Positions 51,939-60,805 of a DNA stretch of 64,000 nt are shown here, piece by piece (the first letter of the stretch is position 1; each line of letters starts with the position of its first letter). The notes under the pieces are model-generated. The model saw nothing but the letters and a program-made list of their open reading frames with translations. It was not told the origin of the DNA and ran no database searches. Both the position numbers and the translations under genes were made by a program. The stretch is from Ruminococcus albus AD2013 (GTDB lineage: Bacteria > Bacillota > Clostridia > Oscillospirales > Ruminococcaceae): the NCBI RefSeq assembly GCF_000526775.1, contig NZ_JAGS01000005.1, positions 124,001 to 188,000 on the forward strand, given 5' to 3'.

Positions 51939-53576
51939 ATGCCTAATTCAGAATATATTTATCAGTCCAAGCCTGATTCAATGAACTATCAAAGCCTTAT
52001 AGCTAAGATAGAACAGGGGAGCATCAAAATTCCGCAGTTTCAGCGTAAATTTGTCTGGAGTATAGAGGAAACCGCAGGACTTCTTGATAGTATCCTCAAA
52101 GGTTATCCGATAGGTTCATTTATCATTTGGAAAACCAACGAAAGATTAAGAAGTGTTCGTAATATTGGAGAAATGAGTTTTCCTGATACGCCTGCCGGTG
52201 ATATGGTTCAGTATGTTCTTGACGGACAGCAGCGCATGACGAGTCTTTATGTTGCGTTAAAAGGAGCCAAGATAATTAACGAATCCGGTAATGAAGTGGA
52301 TTACAGCAATATCTATATTGATTTGTCAGCTAAAACCGACGAACAGATTGTTCTTACAGATACCAAAGGGCATAATGAAAAAGATATTATCAGTATCGTT
52401 TCGCTCCTTAACAGTGGATACAAAGTGTATCAGCAGTATCCGGACTACGGAGAGAAAATCGACAAATACAGAATTTCATTCCAAACATATCAGTATGCTA
52501 CTATTGAAGTTGAGAACGCACCTATTGATATTGCAACAGAAATATTCACCAGAATCAATGTAGGTGGTAAATCTCTGACGCTGTTTGAAATTATGGTTGC
52601 AAAAACTTATGACGAAGAGAAACAATTTGACTTATCAGAAAAATATGATGAGCTTATCGATAAGCTTTCAAATATCGGATATGAAACCATTTCAAGTTCT
52701 ACCGTTCTTCAGTCAGTTTCAGTTTGTCTTGCAAAAGACTGTACAAAAAAAAGAATCCTCAAGCTAAAAAAAGAATCCTTTATTGAAAAATGGGATGATG
52801 TTATAAGTGCATTTGAAAGTGCTGTAGATTACTTCCGTTCTTTCTATCGTATCCCTGTTTCACAGATCCTTCCTTACGATTCACTTCTTGTTCCATTCAC
52901 ATATTATTTCTATAACCATAAGGATAAACCCGTTGGAGAGCAGCAAAAGCTTCTTCAGGACTACTTCTGGCGTTGTATCATAAACCAAAGGTTTTCAAGC
53001 GCATCAGAATCAAAGCTAACACAGGATATTGAGCGTATAGATAAGATCCTTGCAGAAGAACAATTGGATTATGAAGAATCCGTTGATGTTTCACCGGAAA
53101 GCATAAAATCAAGAGGAAGTTTCAGTGTAGGTTCTGCTTATATCAAAGGATTACTCTGTATACTTGCGTATCAGCAGCCTAAATCGTTCATTGATAATTC
53201 TCTTGTCACCATTGACAATTCCTGGTTAAAAATCGCTACCAGCAAGAATTATCATCACTTCTTCCCGAAGGCCTACATGAAAAAGAATCAGCCGGATGTT
53301 CCGGAATGGCTTGTAAATCACATAGCTAACATCACTATCGTTGATGATTTTCTTAATAAGCGATCCATTCGTGACAGAGCACCGTCAAAGTATATCGGAG
53401 AGTATCAGGCTACAAATAATGACCTGGCTTCCTCTTTAAAGTCACATTTGATTGGCGATCCTGAAACATCAGGAATAAATAATAATGATTACATGACTTT
53501 CTTCAATCAAAGGCTTGAAGCTTTATCAAACGAGCTGAAAGATAGATTGATTTTAACTAATACTGATAAAACGTAA
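51939..53576 (+). CDS. DUF262/HNH protein (GmrSD-like type IV restriction)
   Basis: 545 aa. The N-terminal DUF262 (ParB/Srx-like nucleotidase) shows IPQFQRKFVWSIEETAGLLD and YVLDGQQRMTSLYVAL (about 90-105), the DGQQR motif of GmrS. The C-terminus has an HNH-like nuclease (KNYHHFFPKAYMKK, then NHIANITIVDDFLNKRSIRD) related to DUF1524 of GmrD. Such fusions cut modified phage DNA or act in nucleotide-regulated defence (BrxU/SspE-like). ATG 51939 follows AAAGGAAC. The upstream in-frame TTG at 51867 is the -35 box itself, so it is not a start. It is followed after 17 bp by a DUF2971 gene. Confidence 0.86.
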   Translation: MPNSEYIYQSKPDSMNYQSLIAKIEQGSIKIPQFQRKFVWSIEETAGLLDSILKGYPIGSFIIWKTNERLRSVRNIGEMSFPDTPAGDMVQYVLDGQQRMTSLYVALKGAKIINESGNEVDYSNIYIDLSAKTDEQIVLTDTKGHNEKDIISIVSLLNSGYKVYQQYPDYGEKIDKYRISFQTYQYATIEVENAPIDIATEIFTRINVGGKSLTLFEIMVAKTYDEEKQFDLSEKYDELIDKLSNIGYETISSSTVLQSVSVCLAKDCTKKRILKLKKESFIEKWDDVISAFESAVDYFRSFYRIPVSQILPYDSLLVPFTYYFYNHKDKPVGEQQKLLQDYFWRCIINQRFSSASESKLTQDIERIDKILAEEQLDYEESVDVSPESIKSRGSFSVGSAYIKGLLCILAYQQPKSFIDNSLVTIDNSWLKIATSKNYHHFFPKAYMKKNQPDVPEWLVNHIANITIVDDFLNKRSIRDRAPSKYIGEYQATNNDLASSLKSHLIGDPETSGINNNDYMTFFNQRLEALSNELKDRLILTNTDKT

Positions 53577-53593
53577 GATACAGGTGATAGAAA

Positions 53594-54469
53594 ATGGATA
53601 AAAAATATTTTAAATACATGTCTCGTGAAGAATGGAATCTAAGAAAATCAGCTGTCGAATATGCTCTGAAAGACAATAAAGTTGATACTGCTGTTAAACT
53701 AATCGGTAATTTGGCTCAAAAACATACAAGACTATACAAGTTTTATCGTCCGAGACCGCACTCAATTGAAGCAATAAGAAATTCAGAAATATATATGTGT
53801 CGTCCATCGGGTTATAATGACAATGGAGATTGTGCATATATTTCCGACAACAAGTCTCTTTCAAAGTATTTTGTTGAAGTATATAAGCGTGATGAATATG
53901 AGCCGTTGCTTCCGTTTATGACAGACGATTTTCACAATAAAATTGGGCAGACAATGGACTCTCACCCGGATTTCATAGAATTTAGTAAAAGATTTAGGGA
54001 TGAAGCATTAATTGCCTGTATATCCGAGAATTATTCAGAAGAAATGTGGGAGGAATATGCTGATCATTCAAAAGGTTTCTGTGCCGTCTTCGATACAAAT
54101 GAATTAATTGTTCGCAGTCTTGAATTAGGTTTTTTCATTTACCCTGTTCGGTACGTAGAATCCAGAAATAAATGTACGGATATATGTTTTTCTTCAGAAG
54201 ATTACAGGGATGATGAATCATTTGATTCTTATACTAAAAAGCATCATTTATCATGTCTGACCAAGGATATGCTGCCATATTCTAAAGAAGGCGAATGGAG
54301 ACTTATACGATTTAACACTGAAATTTCTGAAGAAGAAAAGGGAAGAAACTACCCCTTTATTAAGCCGCATACTATTATAACAGGGGAAAATATGGATCAT
54401 AGTTCAGAAGTATACAAGTCTCTGGTAAAGATTTCAAAGGATAATGGAATCGTTCTGTGTCATGCGTGA
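53594..54469 (+). CDS. DUF2971 family protein
   Basis: 291 aa. Matches DUF2971 by LYKFYRPRPHSIEAIRNSEI, YMCRPSGYNDNGDCAY, then MWEEYADHSKGFCAVFD and PYSKEGEWRLIRF. DUF2971 proteins are often found in defence neighbourhoods, with unknown biochemistry. It is 17 bp after the DUF262/HNH gene and probably cotranscribed, so it is likely an accessory part. The last four codons and the stop lie inside palindrome site 11, so the palindrome sequence is partly constrained by coding. Confidence 0.85.
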   Translation: MDKKYFKYMSREEWNLRKSAVEYALKDNKVDTAVKLIGNLAQKHTRLYKFYRPRPHSIEAIRNSEIYMCRPSGYNDNGDCAYISDNKSLSKYFVEVYKRDEYEPLLPFMTDDFHNKIGQTMDSHPDFIEFSKRFRDEALIACISENYSEEMWEEYADHSKGFCAVFDTNELIVRSLELGFFIYPVRYVESRNKCTDICFSSEDYRDDESFDSYTKKHHLSCLTKDMLPYSKEGEWRLIRFNTEISEEEKGRNYPFIKPHTIITGENMDHSSEVYKSLVKISKDNGIVLCHA

Positions 54470-54473
54470 CACA
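54456..54473. repeat. palindrome site 11 (one mismatch), overlapping a stop codon
   Basis: TGTGTCATGCGTGACACA spans the TGA of the DUF2971 gene. It is the only site that overlaps coding sequence in an accepted gene. Confidence 0.85.
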
Positions 54474-54519
54474 ACAATATTCTCAATTCGCATCAATGAT
54501 CTTTTTGGAGGTGATATAA

Positions 54520-55476
54520 ATGATTTTTAGGATAGAAGACAATGATAGTTCAGATGGAGTACATAGAATTTATCGATTAGTGGATGAGGATTTACCTATA
54601 ATTAATAAGAATGAACTCGATATTTTTATTGCAAATGAAATAAGAAAGGAAGTTAATGGTGCGAATGACAGAAGAGTTTTAAGTTATTCAAGATCTTTGG
54701 GGGTATGTTTACTCAAGTATAATAAATTATCTGACAAGGAAATTCATATTAATAATGAAATTTGTTTTTATGATGATTATGATATTCCTAACACAGAATA
54801 TGTTGAGTATAAAAATGTAAAGACAGGAGAATTGAATCATTTAGAATTATATGGGCTTCAAGATATAATTTGCGAGTACAATAACAAACATAAAAAGCCA
54901 AAAAATGAGAGTGATAAAAACCAAGAAACAACTCCAATAGCAGTATATGATTTTGCAATTGATATTTCAAATAATGAGTTATTGAATGACTATTTGAAAT
55001 TATTTACTGGGATGGGGCTAAAGAGCCGTGCCTCCCCAGAAAAAGATAAAGAGTTTATATTGTTTCAATCACCTAATGATTATGTCATTAAGAATTACAG
55101 TGAATCGGTATACATATTGTATGCATTGGTTTATAAATATGGTATGAAAAAAAAGATACGTAATGAAATTATAAGTGCAATAGATAGTGTATTCGAGAAT
55201 AGGTTTTCTGACGATGATTGTAATGAACGAGATGGGTTAAAACTTTTAGTTAAATACCTGTTTAACAACCGAGAGGCAGAGCATAAAATGGTTAAAAAGA
55301 TTATAAAAGATAGTGAAAATAGCGATTGTTATTCATGTTATTTGGATTCTATAACACAATTTCATTCTATTCAACAGCTTTCATTTGAAGAGGCATGTGT
55401 ATTATATCAATTAAGTGAAAATAATATTTTTTTATCAGAGCGTATTTGGGAAATCTATGCACAGTACTATTTGTAG
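54520..55476 (+). CDS. unknown 318-aa protein, third in the DUF262 cluster
   Basis: No family was recognised. Soluble, no signal peptide, A+T-rich codons. It starts MIFRIEDNDSSDGVHRIYRL and ends with FLSERIWEIYAQYYL. Residues 130-150 are a polar linker. GGAGGTGAT precedes the ATG. The gene lies between palindrome sites 11 and 12; no terminator is seen between it and the DUF2971 gene, so it may be the third gene of that operon. Confidence 0.7.
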   Translation: MIFRIEDNDSSDGVHRIYRLVDEDLPIINKNELDIFIANEIRKEVNGANDRRVLSYSRSLGVCLLKYNKLSDKEIHINNEICFYDDYDIPNTEYVEYKNVKTGELNHLELYGLQDIICEYNNKHKKPKNESDKNQETTPIAVYDFAIDISNNELLNDYLKLFTGMGLKSRASPEKDKEFILFQSPNDYVIKNYSESVYILYALVYKYGMKKKIRNEIISAIDSVFENRFSDDDCNERDGLKLLVKYLFNNREAEHKMVKKIIKDSENSDCYSCYLDSITQFHSIQQLSFEEACVLYQLSENNIFLSERIWEIYAQYYL

Positions 55477-55479
55477 CTC

Positions 55480-55497
55480 TGTGTCACGCGTGACACA
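55480..55497. repeat. palindrome site 12 (exact)
   Basis: TGTGTCACGCGTGACACA, 3 bp after the stop of the third DUF262-cluster gene. It is the last copy in the window. Confidence 0.9.
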
Positions 55498-55558
55498 CCC
55501 ACATTCTAAATTCCCTTGAAAATACTGCCAAACAATGAATTTTATATTATAAAACGGA

Positions 55559-55587
55559 TTGACAGAAAGAAAGTAATATTGTATAAT
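55559..55587 (+). promoter_or_regulatory. promoter of the DUF6465-like gene
   Basis: TTGACA at 55559-55564, a 17-bp spacer and TATAAT at 55582-55587, consensus. Confidence 0.9.
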
Positions 55588-55621
55588 GTAATCACAAATT
55601 ATTTTATTGGAGGTAATAGCA

Positions 55622-56389
55622 ATGGCAGAAGAAAAGAAAACCGAAAACATAAAAGCACCCGCAGCTGAAGTAAAAGCAGAAGTTGCGACTGAAGTTAAGA
55701 AAGAAGCGGTGAATGAAACTAAGACAGAAGCTGTAATTGAAGCTGTCAAGGAAACTGCAAAGAAAGCTACAGCTGAAAAGCCTGCAAAGAAAACTGCTGC
55801 CAAAAAATCTCCCGAAAAGAAAACGGCAGCTAAGGCAAAGGCTCCTGCAAAGTCTGCTAAAGAAAAGAAAACTACTTCAAAAACCAAGACAACCAAAACC
55901 ACAAATGTACCCGTAGCTGAAACAAAGATAGAAGCTGTGACCGAAGTTAAGACAGAAGCTACAAACGAAGTTATTAATGAAGCTGTAAAGGAAGTATCTG
56001 CTCCTAAGTCTGAGAAGAAGACTGAAGAGAAGAAATCGGCAGAAAAGAAGCCTGCGACAAAGAAAGCTCCTGCTAAAAAGCCGGCAGCTAAAACAAAAGA
56101 TGCTTCAAAGACTGCAGCTGCGAAGAAAACTACTACTAAGACTAAAACAACTAAGAACACTGCAAAGACAGAAAAAACAGTCAAGAACGCAACTGCTCCT
56201 GTAGAGACAGTTAAGATTCAGTTCTTTGGCGATGAATTTGATCTTGCAGAGATCAAGAAGGCTGTTGAAGCTGATTATAAGAATAAATTCAAGGGCAGTG
56301 TTAATTCTATCGAGTTTTACATCAAGCCGGAAGATAAAGCGGTTTATTACGTTATCAACGGCGATTACTCTGATAAGGTAGATCTTTGA
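55622..56389 (+). CDS. histone H1-like Lys/Ala-rich protein with DUF6465-like C-terminus
   Basis: 255 aa. The first 190 residues are low-complexity Lys, Ala, Thr, Glu repeats (PAKKTAAKKSPEKKTAAKAK), strongly basic, like eukaryotic histone H1 tails or bacterial HU-tail proteins that bind DNA or RNA. The last 60 residues are a folded domain (VKIQFFGDEFDLAEIKKAVE) of the DUF6465 type, widespread in Clostridia. ATG 55622 follows TTGGAGG. A strong promoter and terminator suggest high expression. An antisense frame of similar length is a shadow of the repeats. Confidence 0.85.
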   Translation: MAEEKKTENIKAPAAEVKAEVATEVKKEAVNETKTEAVIEAVKETAKKATAEKPAKKTAAKKSPEKKTAAKAKAPAKSAKEKKTTSKTKTTKTTNVPVAETKIEAVTEVKTEATNEVINEAVKEVSAPKSEKKTEEKKSAEKKPATKKAPAKKPAAKTKDASKTAAAKKTTTKTKTTKNTAKTEKTVKNATAPVETVKIQFFGDEFDLAEIKKAVEADYKNKFKGSVNSIEFYIKPEDKAVYYVINGDYSDKVDL

Positions 56390-56395
56390 TAATAC

Positions 56396-56434
56396 AACGG
56401 GAACAACTGACTTAGGGTTGCTCCCGTTTTTTTA
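56396..56434 (+). terminator. terminator of the DUF6465-like gene
   Basis: AACGGGA-CAAC pairs imperfectly with GTTG-TCCCGTT, followed by TTTTTTT. Confidence 0.85.
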
Positions 56435-56544
56435 TACCAGATTGAAAATCAGAGCTGATTGTGGTATAATTTGTAATGTAAGTAATGCGAGGAATAGCTC
56501 GTATAAACCAAATCGGAATTTGTGCAAGAATGAGGTAATTGTAT

Positions 56545-57336
56545 ATGAAAATACTGATCTTCAATGGTGGACCACACAAAGGGAATACATGGCGGCTAAC
56601 TCAGATTGCAAAGAAGTATATTCAGAAAATTGATAATACGGTCCAGTTTTGTGAAGTACATTTATCAGATATAAATATCCCATTCTGCACTGGATGTAGT
56701 AACTGTTTTCGCAAAGGACATAAAACTTGTCCGCATCATAATAAGATGCAGCCAATAATAGATATGATAGAAGAATGCGATGCGGTTATTTTCTCTATCC
56801 CCTGTTTTCAGGGGCATTTGCCTGGGATTATGAAAAATTTTACAGATCATATGGCATTTATGCTGCATAGGCCGAGATATTTCAAAAAGAAGGCCCTTAT
56901 AATCAGTACAACCGGAGGTGTATCTGCTGAGAGTACAACAAAAGCTTTGGCAGCAACTTTGCCCGGGTGGGGCTTTAATAAGTGTTACCAGCTTCCGATA
57001 ACTGCACTGAGCTGGAATGACTACAAGCCAACTGAGAAGGATCTGCGAAGGACATATGATATCACGAAGAAATTTTACCTTGATGTGAAATCCGGAAAAG
57101 CACATGTTCCGGGAGTGGGCGTGCTGATACCGTTTAATTTATTTCAAGCCATATGCGTCGATAATAAGGGTGAAAAAGAATATCCCACTGAGGATAATAA
57201 CTTTTGGCCGAAATACAATGGTATGAGATATGCACCAGGTATACCAATGACGCATTTTAAACGAGTCATTGGTTGGCTTATATATCAAATTGGAAAGAAA
57301 CTTTCACAGAAAATGGTGATCACATATAGGAAATAG
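56545..57336 (+). CDS. flavodoxin-like NAD(P)H oxidoreductase with Cys motif
   Basis: 263 aa. MKILIFNGGPHKGNTWRLTQ is the FMN phosphate-binding loop of NADPH-dependent FMN reductases/flavodoxin-like proteins. A Cys-rich segment (FCTGCSNCFRKGHKTCPHHN, about 48-67) is characteristic of one iron-sulfur flavoprotein-type branch; FSIPCFQGHLPGIMKNFTDH is the flavin-contacting region. The substrate is unknown. ATG 56545 with GAGGTAATTG upstream. It is followed 47 bp later by the SRAP gene. Confidence 0.85.
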   Translation: MKILIFNGGPHKGNTWRLTQIAKKYIQKIDNTVQFCEVHLSDINIPFCTGCSNCFRKGHKTCPHHNKMQPIIDMIEECDAVIFSIPCFQGHLPGIMKNFTDHMAFMLHRPRYFKKKALIISTTGGVSAESTTKALAATLPGWGFNKCYQLPITALSWNDYKPTEKDLRRTYDITKKFYLDVKSGKAHVPGVGVLIPFNLFQAICVDNKGEKEYPTEDNNFWPKYNGMRYAPGIPMTHFKRVIGWLIYQIGKKLSQKMVITYRK

Positions 57337-57383
57337 ACTGCCAAATTCTGATTTATCGCAGGAATAAGGAAGGAGTGAACACC

Positions 57384-58070
57384 ATGTGTACATGGTTCTA
57401 TGCTGAAAAATCTACGCTGTCACCGATCATCACAAAGGCACAGCAGTTACCATTGACCAATACCATAATGAACACTATGGCAAGATCAGCGGAAATGTCG
57501 GGCAATATCCGTCCTACCGATATGGCAGCGGTGTTTGCTCCGAACAAGCAAGGCAATATGGCTGTGTTTCCTATGATATGGGGCTTCACTGTCGATGCAT
57601 CTCCAAAACCGCTTATCAACTGCCGTATCGAAACAGCGGACCAGAAGTCTGTATGGAAAGACTCATGGTTCAGACGGAGATGCGTGATTCCTGCATCTTG
57701 GTACTACGAATGGGGCATACCGCCATCTGAGGTCGGCTACCATAACGCAAATGAACAGCGGAACATCAAAAAAGAAAAGTTTGCGATACAGCCTGAAGGT
57801 TCTGAGATCACATACCTTGCAGGACTGTACCGCTTTGAGGAGCATAGAGGTGTCCAGATACCGATGTTCGCTGTGATAACAAGAGAATCGGTTGAACCTG
57901 TAAGCTCTATCCATGACCGGATGCCTCTTATCCTCGGCAAAGACAGCTTGCGTGATTGGGTGCGCCCCGATGGTGATCCCAGCAGGATAGCGAAAAAGGC
58001 TCTGACGAATATGGTCATGGAGAAAGCGATAGACTATCCTGAGCCGAAACCGGAGTTTATGCAAGTATAG
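57384..58070 (+). CDS. SRAP (YedK/HMCES) DNA-protein crosslink protein, copy 1
   Basis: 228 aa. Cys2 directly after Met (MCTWFYAEKS) is the catalytic residue that links to abasic sites in single-stranded DNA after Met removal. The other SRAP elements are NIRPTDMAA, WFRRRCVIPASWYYEWG with the active Glu, and SSIHDRMPLIL with the His. It shields abasic sites during replication. The start at 57384 is required to place Cys at position 2; AAGGAG lies upstream. It begins a DNA-damage cluster with a Y-family polymerase and YolD, and a paralogue is at 61225. Confidence 0.93.
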   Translation: MCTWFYAEKSTLSPIITKAQQLPLTNTIMNTMARSAEMSGNIRPTDMAAVFAPNKQGNMAVFPMIWGFTVDASPKPLINCRIETADQKSVWKDSWFRRRCVIPASWYYEWGIPPSEVGYHNANEQRNIKKEKFAIQPEGSEITYLAGLYRFEEHRGVQIPMFAVITRESVEPVSSIHDRMPLILGKDSLRDWVRPDGDPSRIAKKALTNMVMEKAIDYPEPKPEFMQV

Positions 58071-58139
58071 TTCAATTGAATATATTGAGGCATATCAGAA
58101 ATACGGATATGATAATTAATATATCAGGGAGGACTTGTA

Positions 58140-58502
58140 ATGTTAGATACGATAAGAAAACTTATTGACGATATGTCTAAAGAATACGGCGAGGACTTTA
58201 TCTGGTGGGATAGCAGCGCATTTGGCTTTAGTAAGGAAAGTATAGCCAGGTTCGTAAATGAACTCAAAAGCGAACTTGATCCCGATGACCCCTTTGCCGC
58301 AGATGAGATCATCATGGCTGCAAAGTGCGATGCAAATGATGATGTGCTGTTTTATTCGCCAAAACTCAGCGAACTGCGCATCTATCATCTGACTTGGTCG
58401 CACTGTCGTGAAAAAGAAGGTTTTCCAACTTGTGTGAGATTTGAGAGTGCCAAGTCTGCGGCAGCTTATATAAAGCAGAATTATGAAGAAGACTATCTCT
58501 AA
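58140..58502 (+). CDS. hypothetical protein, 120 aa
   Basis: Small acidic soluble protein: MLDTIRKLIDDMSKEYGEDF at the start and SKSAAAYIKQNYEEDYL-like helix at the end; not assigned to a family. GGGAGGA precedes the ATG. It lies between the SRAP and polymerase genes and is likely part of the same operon. Confidence 0.7.
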   Translation: MLDTIRKLIDDMSKEYGEDFIWWDSSAFGFSKESIARFVNELKSELDPDDPFAADEIIMAAKCDANDDVLFYSPKLSELRIYHLTWSHCREKEGFPTCVRFESAKSAAAYIKQNYEEDYL

Positions 58503-58602
58503 TAAGTTAGTATCAACAAGAAGAGAGTTCCGTATATGCCCGATAAGGTCAAAGATGTTCTTTCTGCTTTCGGTGTATAGATAAAACGAAGGACGGTGAA
58601 AC

Positions 58603-60096
58603 ATGAACAAGGTATATGTAGCGATAGACCTCAAATCCTTTTATGCGTCGGTAGAATGCGTAGAGCTTGGGTTCGATCCGCTGAATACAAATCTTGTAGT
58701 AGCAGATAAGAGCCGTACCGAAAAGACAATATGCCTTGCCGTTTCGCCGTCACTCAAAAGCTACGGGATTTCGGGCAGAGCAAGGCTGTTTGAGGTCGTA
58801 CAGCGTGTGAAAGAGGTCAATGAACAGAGGCAGAAGAAAGCACCCAACAGACAGCTTACTGACAAGAGCTGCATTTACTCGGAGCTTGTGCAGAATCCTT
58901 CCCTCGCCGTTGATTATGTGGTAGCAACCCCGCAAATGGCGCACTATATGAAAGTGAGTGCTCAGATCTACGGTATTTACCTGAAATATGTAGCTCCCGA
59001 AGATATTTTTGCATACTCGGTGGACGAAGTTTTCATTGATGCCACAGGATATCTTAGCATCTACAACACTGACGGTCACGGTTTTGCCCGTATGCTGATA
59101 CAGGACGTTCTCGATACAACAGGTATTACTGCTACTGCAGGAGTCGGCCCGAATATGTTTCTGTGCAAGGTCGCTATGGATATTGTGGCGAAGCATATTC
59201 GGGCGGATAAGGACGGAGTGCGTATCGCAGAGCTAGATGAACAGACCTATAAGGATAAATGGTGGTCGCACACACCGATAACAGACTTCTGGAGAGTAGG
59301 TGCAGGCATAGCAAAACGCCTTGAAACACTCCATATCTACACTATGGGGGATATTGCAAGATGGTCGCTTGACCGCTATCATATCGGCAAGCTGTATAAG
59401 CTCTTCGGCAAGAATGCGGAGCTGTTGATAGATCATGCTTGGGGCATTGAACCAACTACCATAGCAGATGTAAAGGCTTACCGTCCGGAAAATCAGAGTA
59501 TAACATCAGGACAAGTCATGCAAGAGCCTTGCGACTATGAGCGTACTCGGCTGATCGTGTGGGAAATGGCGGATATGCTGTCGCTTGATCTGGTGGATAA
59601 GGGGCTTGTGACTGATCAGATCGTGCTGACCGTCGGCTATGACCGTGAGAGCCTTGCGGACGGTCACTATCAGGGCGAAGTGGTTTCCGACCGTTACGGC
59701 AGAAATGTTCCCAAACACGCTCACGGTACGCAGAATCTTGATAAGCACACATCGTCCACAAGGAAGATAGTCGAAGCGACAATGGCACTTTTTGACCGTA
59801 TTTTCGATAAAACGCTACTTGCAAGGCGGATCAGCCTTGTTGCCTGCAACGTCATCAAGGAGAGCGATGTGCCTGAGAGTGAAAGCTACGAACAGCTTTC
59901 CCTGTTCGATACGGAGGAAACCATACAGAATCATGAGGATGATGAGAAGGCGCTTGAAAAAGAAAGAGCATTGCAGGAAGCGATGCTCACGATCAAACAC
60001 AAATTCGGAAAGAATGCCGTTCTTAAAGGTACGAATTTTACGGAAGGTGCTACGGCACGGGAACGCAATAAAACCGTTGGTGGACATCGAGCTTGA
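58603..60096 (+). CDS. Y-family DNA polymerase (UvrX/ImuB/DinB-like)
   Basis: 497 aa. KVYVAIDLKSFYASVECVEL contains the first catalytic Asp (about residue 8) and FAYSVDEVFIDATGYL (about 135-150) the second Asp-Glu pair of Y-family polymerases. TATAGVGPNMFLCKVAMDIV is the usual palm/HhH region. The C-terminal little-finger and tail end in a beta-clamp-like QLSLFD (about 428-433). The size and the YolD neighbour fit UvrX-type translesion polymerases of Firmicutes mobile elements. It copies damaged DNA with low fidelity, presumably after SOS induction; no SOS box was found upstream by eye. Confidence 0.93.
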   Translation: MNKVYVAIDLKSFYASVECVELGFDPLNTNLVVADKSRTEKTICLAVSPSLKSYGISGRARLFEVVQRVKEVNEQRQKKAPNRQLTDKSCIYSELVQNPSLAVDYVVATPQMAHYMKVSAQIYGIYLKYVAPEDIFAYSVDEVFIDATGYLSIYNTDGHGFARMLIQDVLDTTGITATAGVGPNMFLCKVAMDIVAKHIRADKDGVRIAELDEQTYKDKWWSHTPITDFWRVGAGIAKRLETLHIYTMGDIARWSLDRYHIGKLYKLFGKNAELLIDHAWGIEPTTIADVKAYRPENQSITSGQVMQEPCDYERTRLIVWEMADMLSLDLVDKGLVTDQIVLTVGYDRESLADGHYQGEVVSDRYGRNVPKHAHGTQNLDKHTSSTRKIVEATMALFDRIFDKTLLARRISLVACNVIKESDVPESESYEQLSLFDTEETIQNHEDDEKALEKERALQEAMLTIKHKFGKNAVLKGTNFTEGATARERNKTVGGHRA

Positions 60097-60110
60097 GATA
60101 GGAGGATAAG

Positions 60111-60773
60111 ATGAAAAAACTATTCAAAGCTATCAGAAATAACGAACTTAATGAGCTCAAAGAAATAATAACAAAAAAACCGGAATTAGTAAATTGCGTG
60201 GCGAAACAACCGCCCAAAAAAGACGATGGACAATCACCCTTGCAAGTAGCATTAAAAACGGGAAACTTTGAGATTGCCAAGTATCTTATTTATATGGGGG
60301 CAGATCTGAATTTCATGGAAGATGAGTCATGCTGTAATGAGTGGAGAACTCCTGTTATACATGATGCTATCACAGCGGCTGTTATGTGCAGCAGATGGAA
60401 TACCAATAGTAAATATATGGGTTTTAAGCTCTTCTCGACCAAAGAAAGAGCTGACGATGCTTTTGATACGCTCTGTCTTATGATCAAAAACGGCGCTGAT
60501 GTTAACGGTATCGATTCTCATGGCAATTCGGGAATATGGAGATTTTGCCTGCAATCCAATCAGGTTTTGCCAAGTTTTAATTATGTTGACCATGTAGAAA
60601 GTGATGATCGCTTATTCACCGATGAACTACATGAAGACTTGCGAAGAATACTTACAGCACTGAAAGAAGCCGGAGCTGATCAGCTTTATGCTGCGCCTAA
60701 TTTTGGCAAATGCCCACTTGAATTTTATACAGAAGGCTCTCTTTCAATAATACTAAAAGAGGTATTTGGCTAA
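60111..60773 (+). CDS. ankyrin-repeat protein
   Basis: 220 aa. At least three ankyrin-like repeats: IRNNELNELKEIITKKPELV, then GQSPLQVALKTGNFEIAKYL, IYMGADLNF, and later LMIKNGADVNGIDSHGNSGI. A protein-interaction module with no enzymatic part. It starts 15 bp after the polymerase stop with GGAGG upstream, so it is cotranscribed. It is unusual inside a Y-polymerase/YolD cassette. Confidence 0.85.
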   Translation: MKKLFKAIRNNELNELKEIITKKPELVNCVAKQPPKKDDGQSPLQVALKTGNFEIAKYLIYMGADLNFMEDESCCNEWRTPVIHDAITAAVMCSRWNTNSKYMGFKLFSTKERADDAFDTLCLMIKNGADVNGIDSHGNSGIWRFCLQSNQVLPSFNYVDHVESDDRLFTDELHEDLRRILTALKEAGADQLYAAPNFGKCPLEFYTEGSLSIILKEVFG

Positions 60774-60805
60774 TTCTGTTTATTTATCAAAGAGGTGAAC
60801 ACGCT

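Noticed and set aside
55435..56184. 250-codon minus-strand frame
   Set aside because: It is the antisense of the Lys/Ala repeats of the DUF6465-like gene, which has a consensus promoter, ribosome binding site and terminator.
58535..58579. 14-codon frame before the polymerase gene
   Set aside because: Too short, no good ribosome binding site and no conservation evidence.
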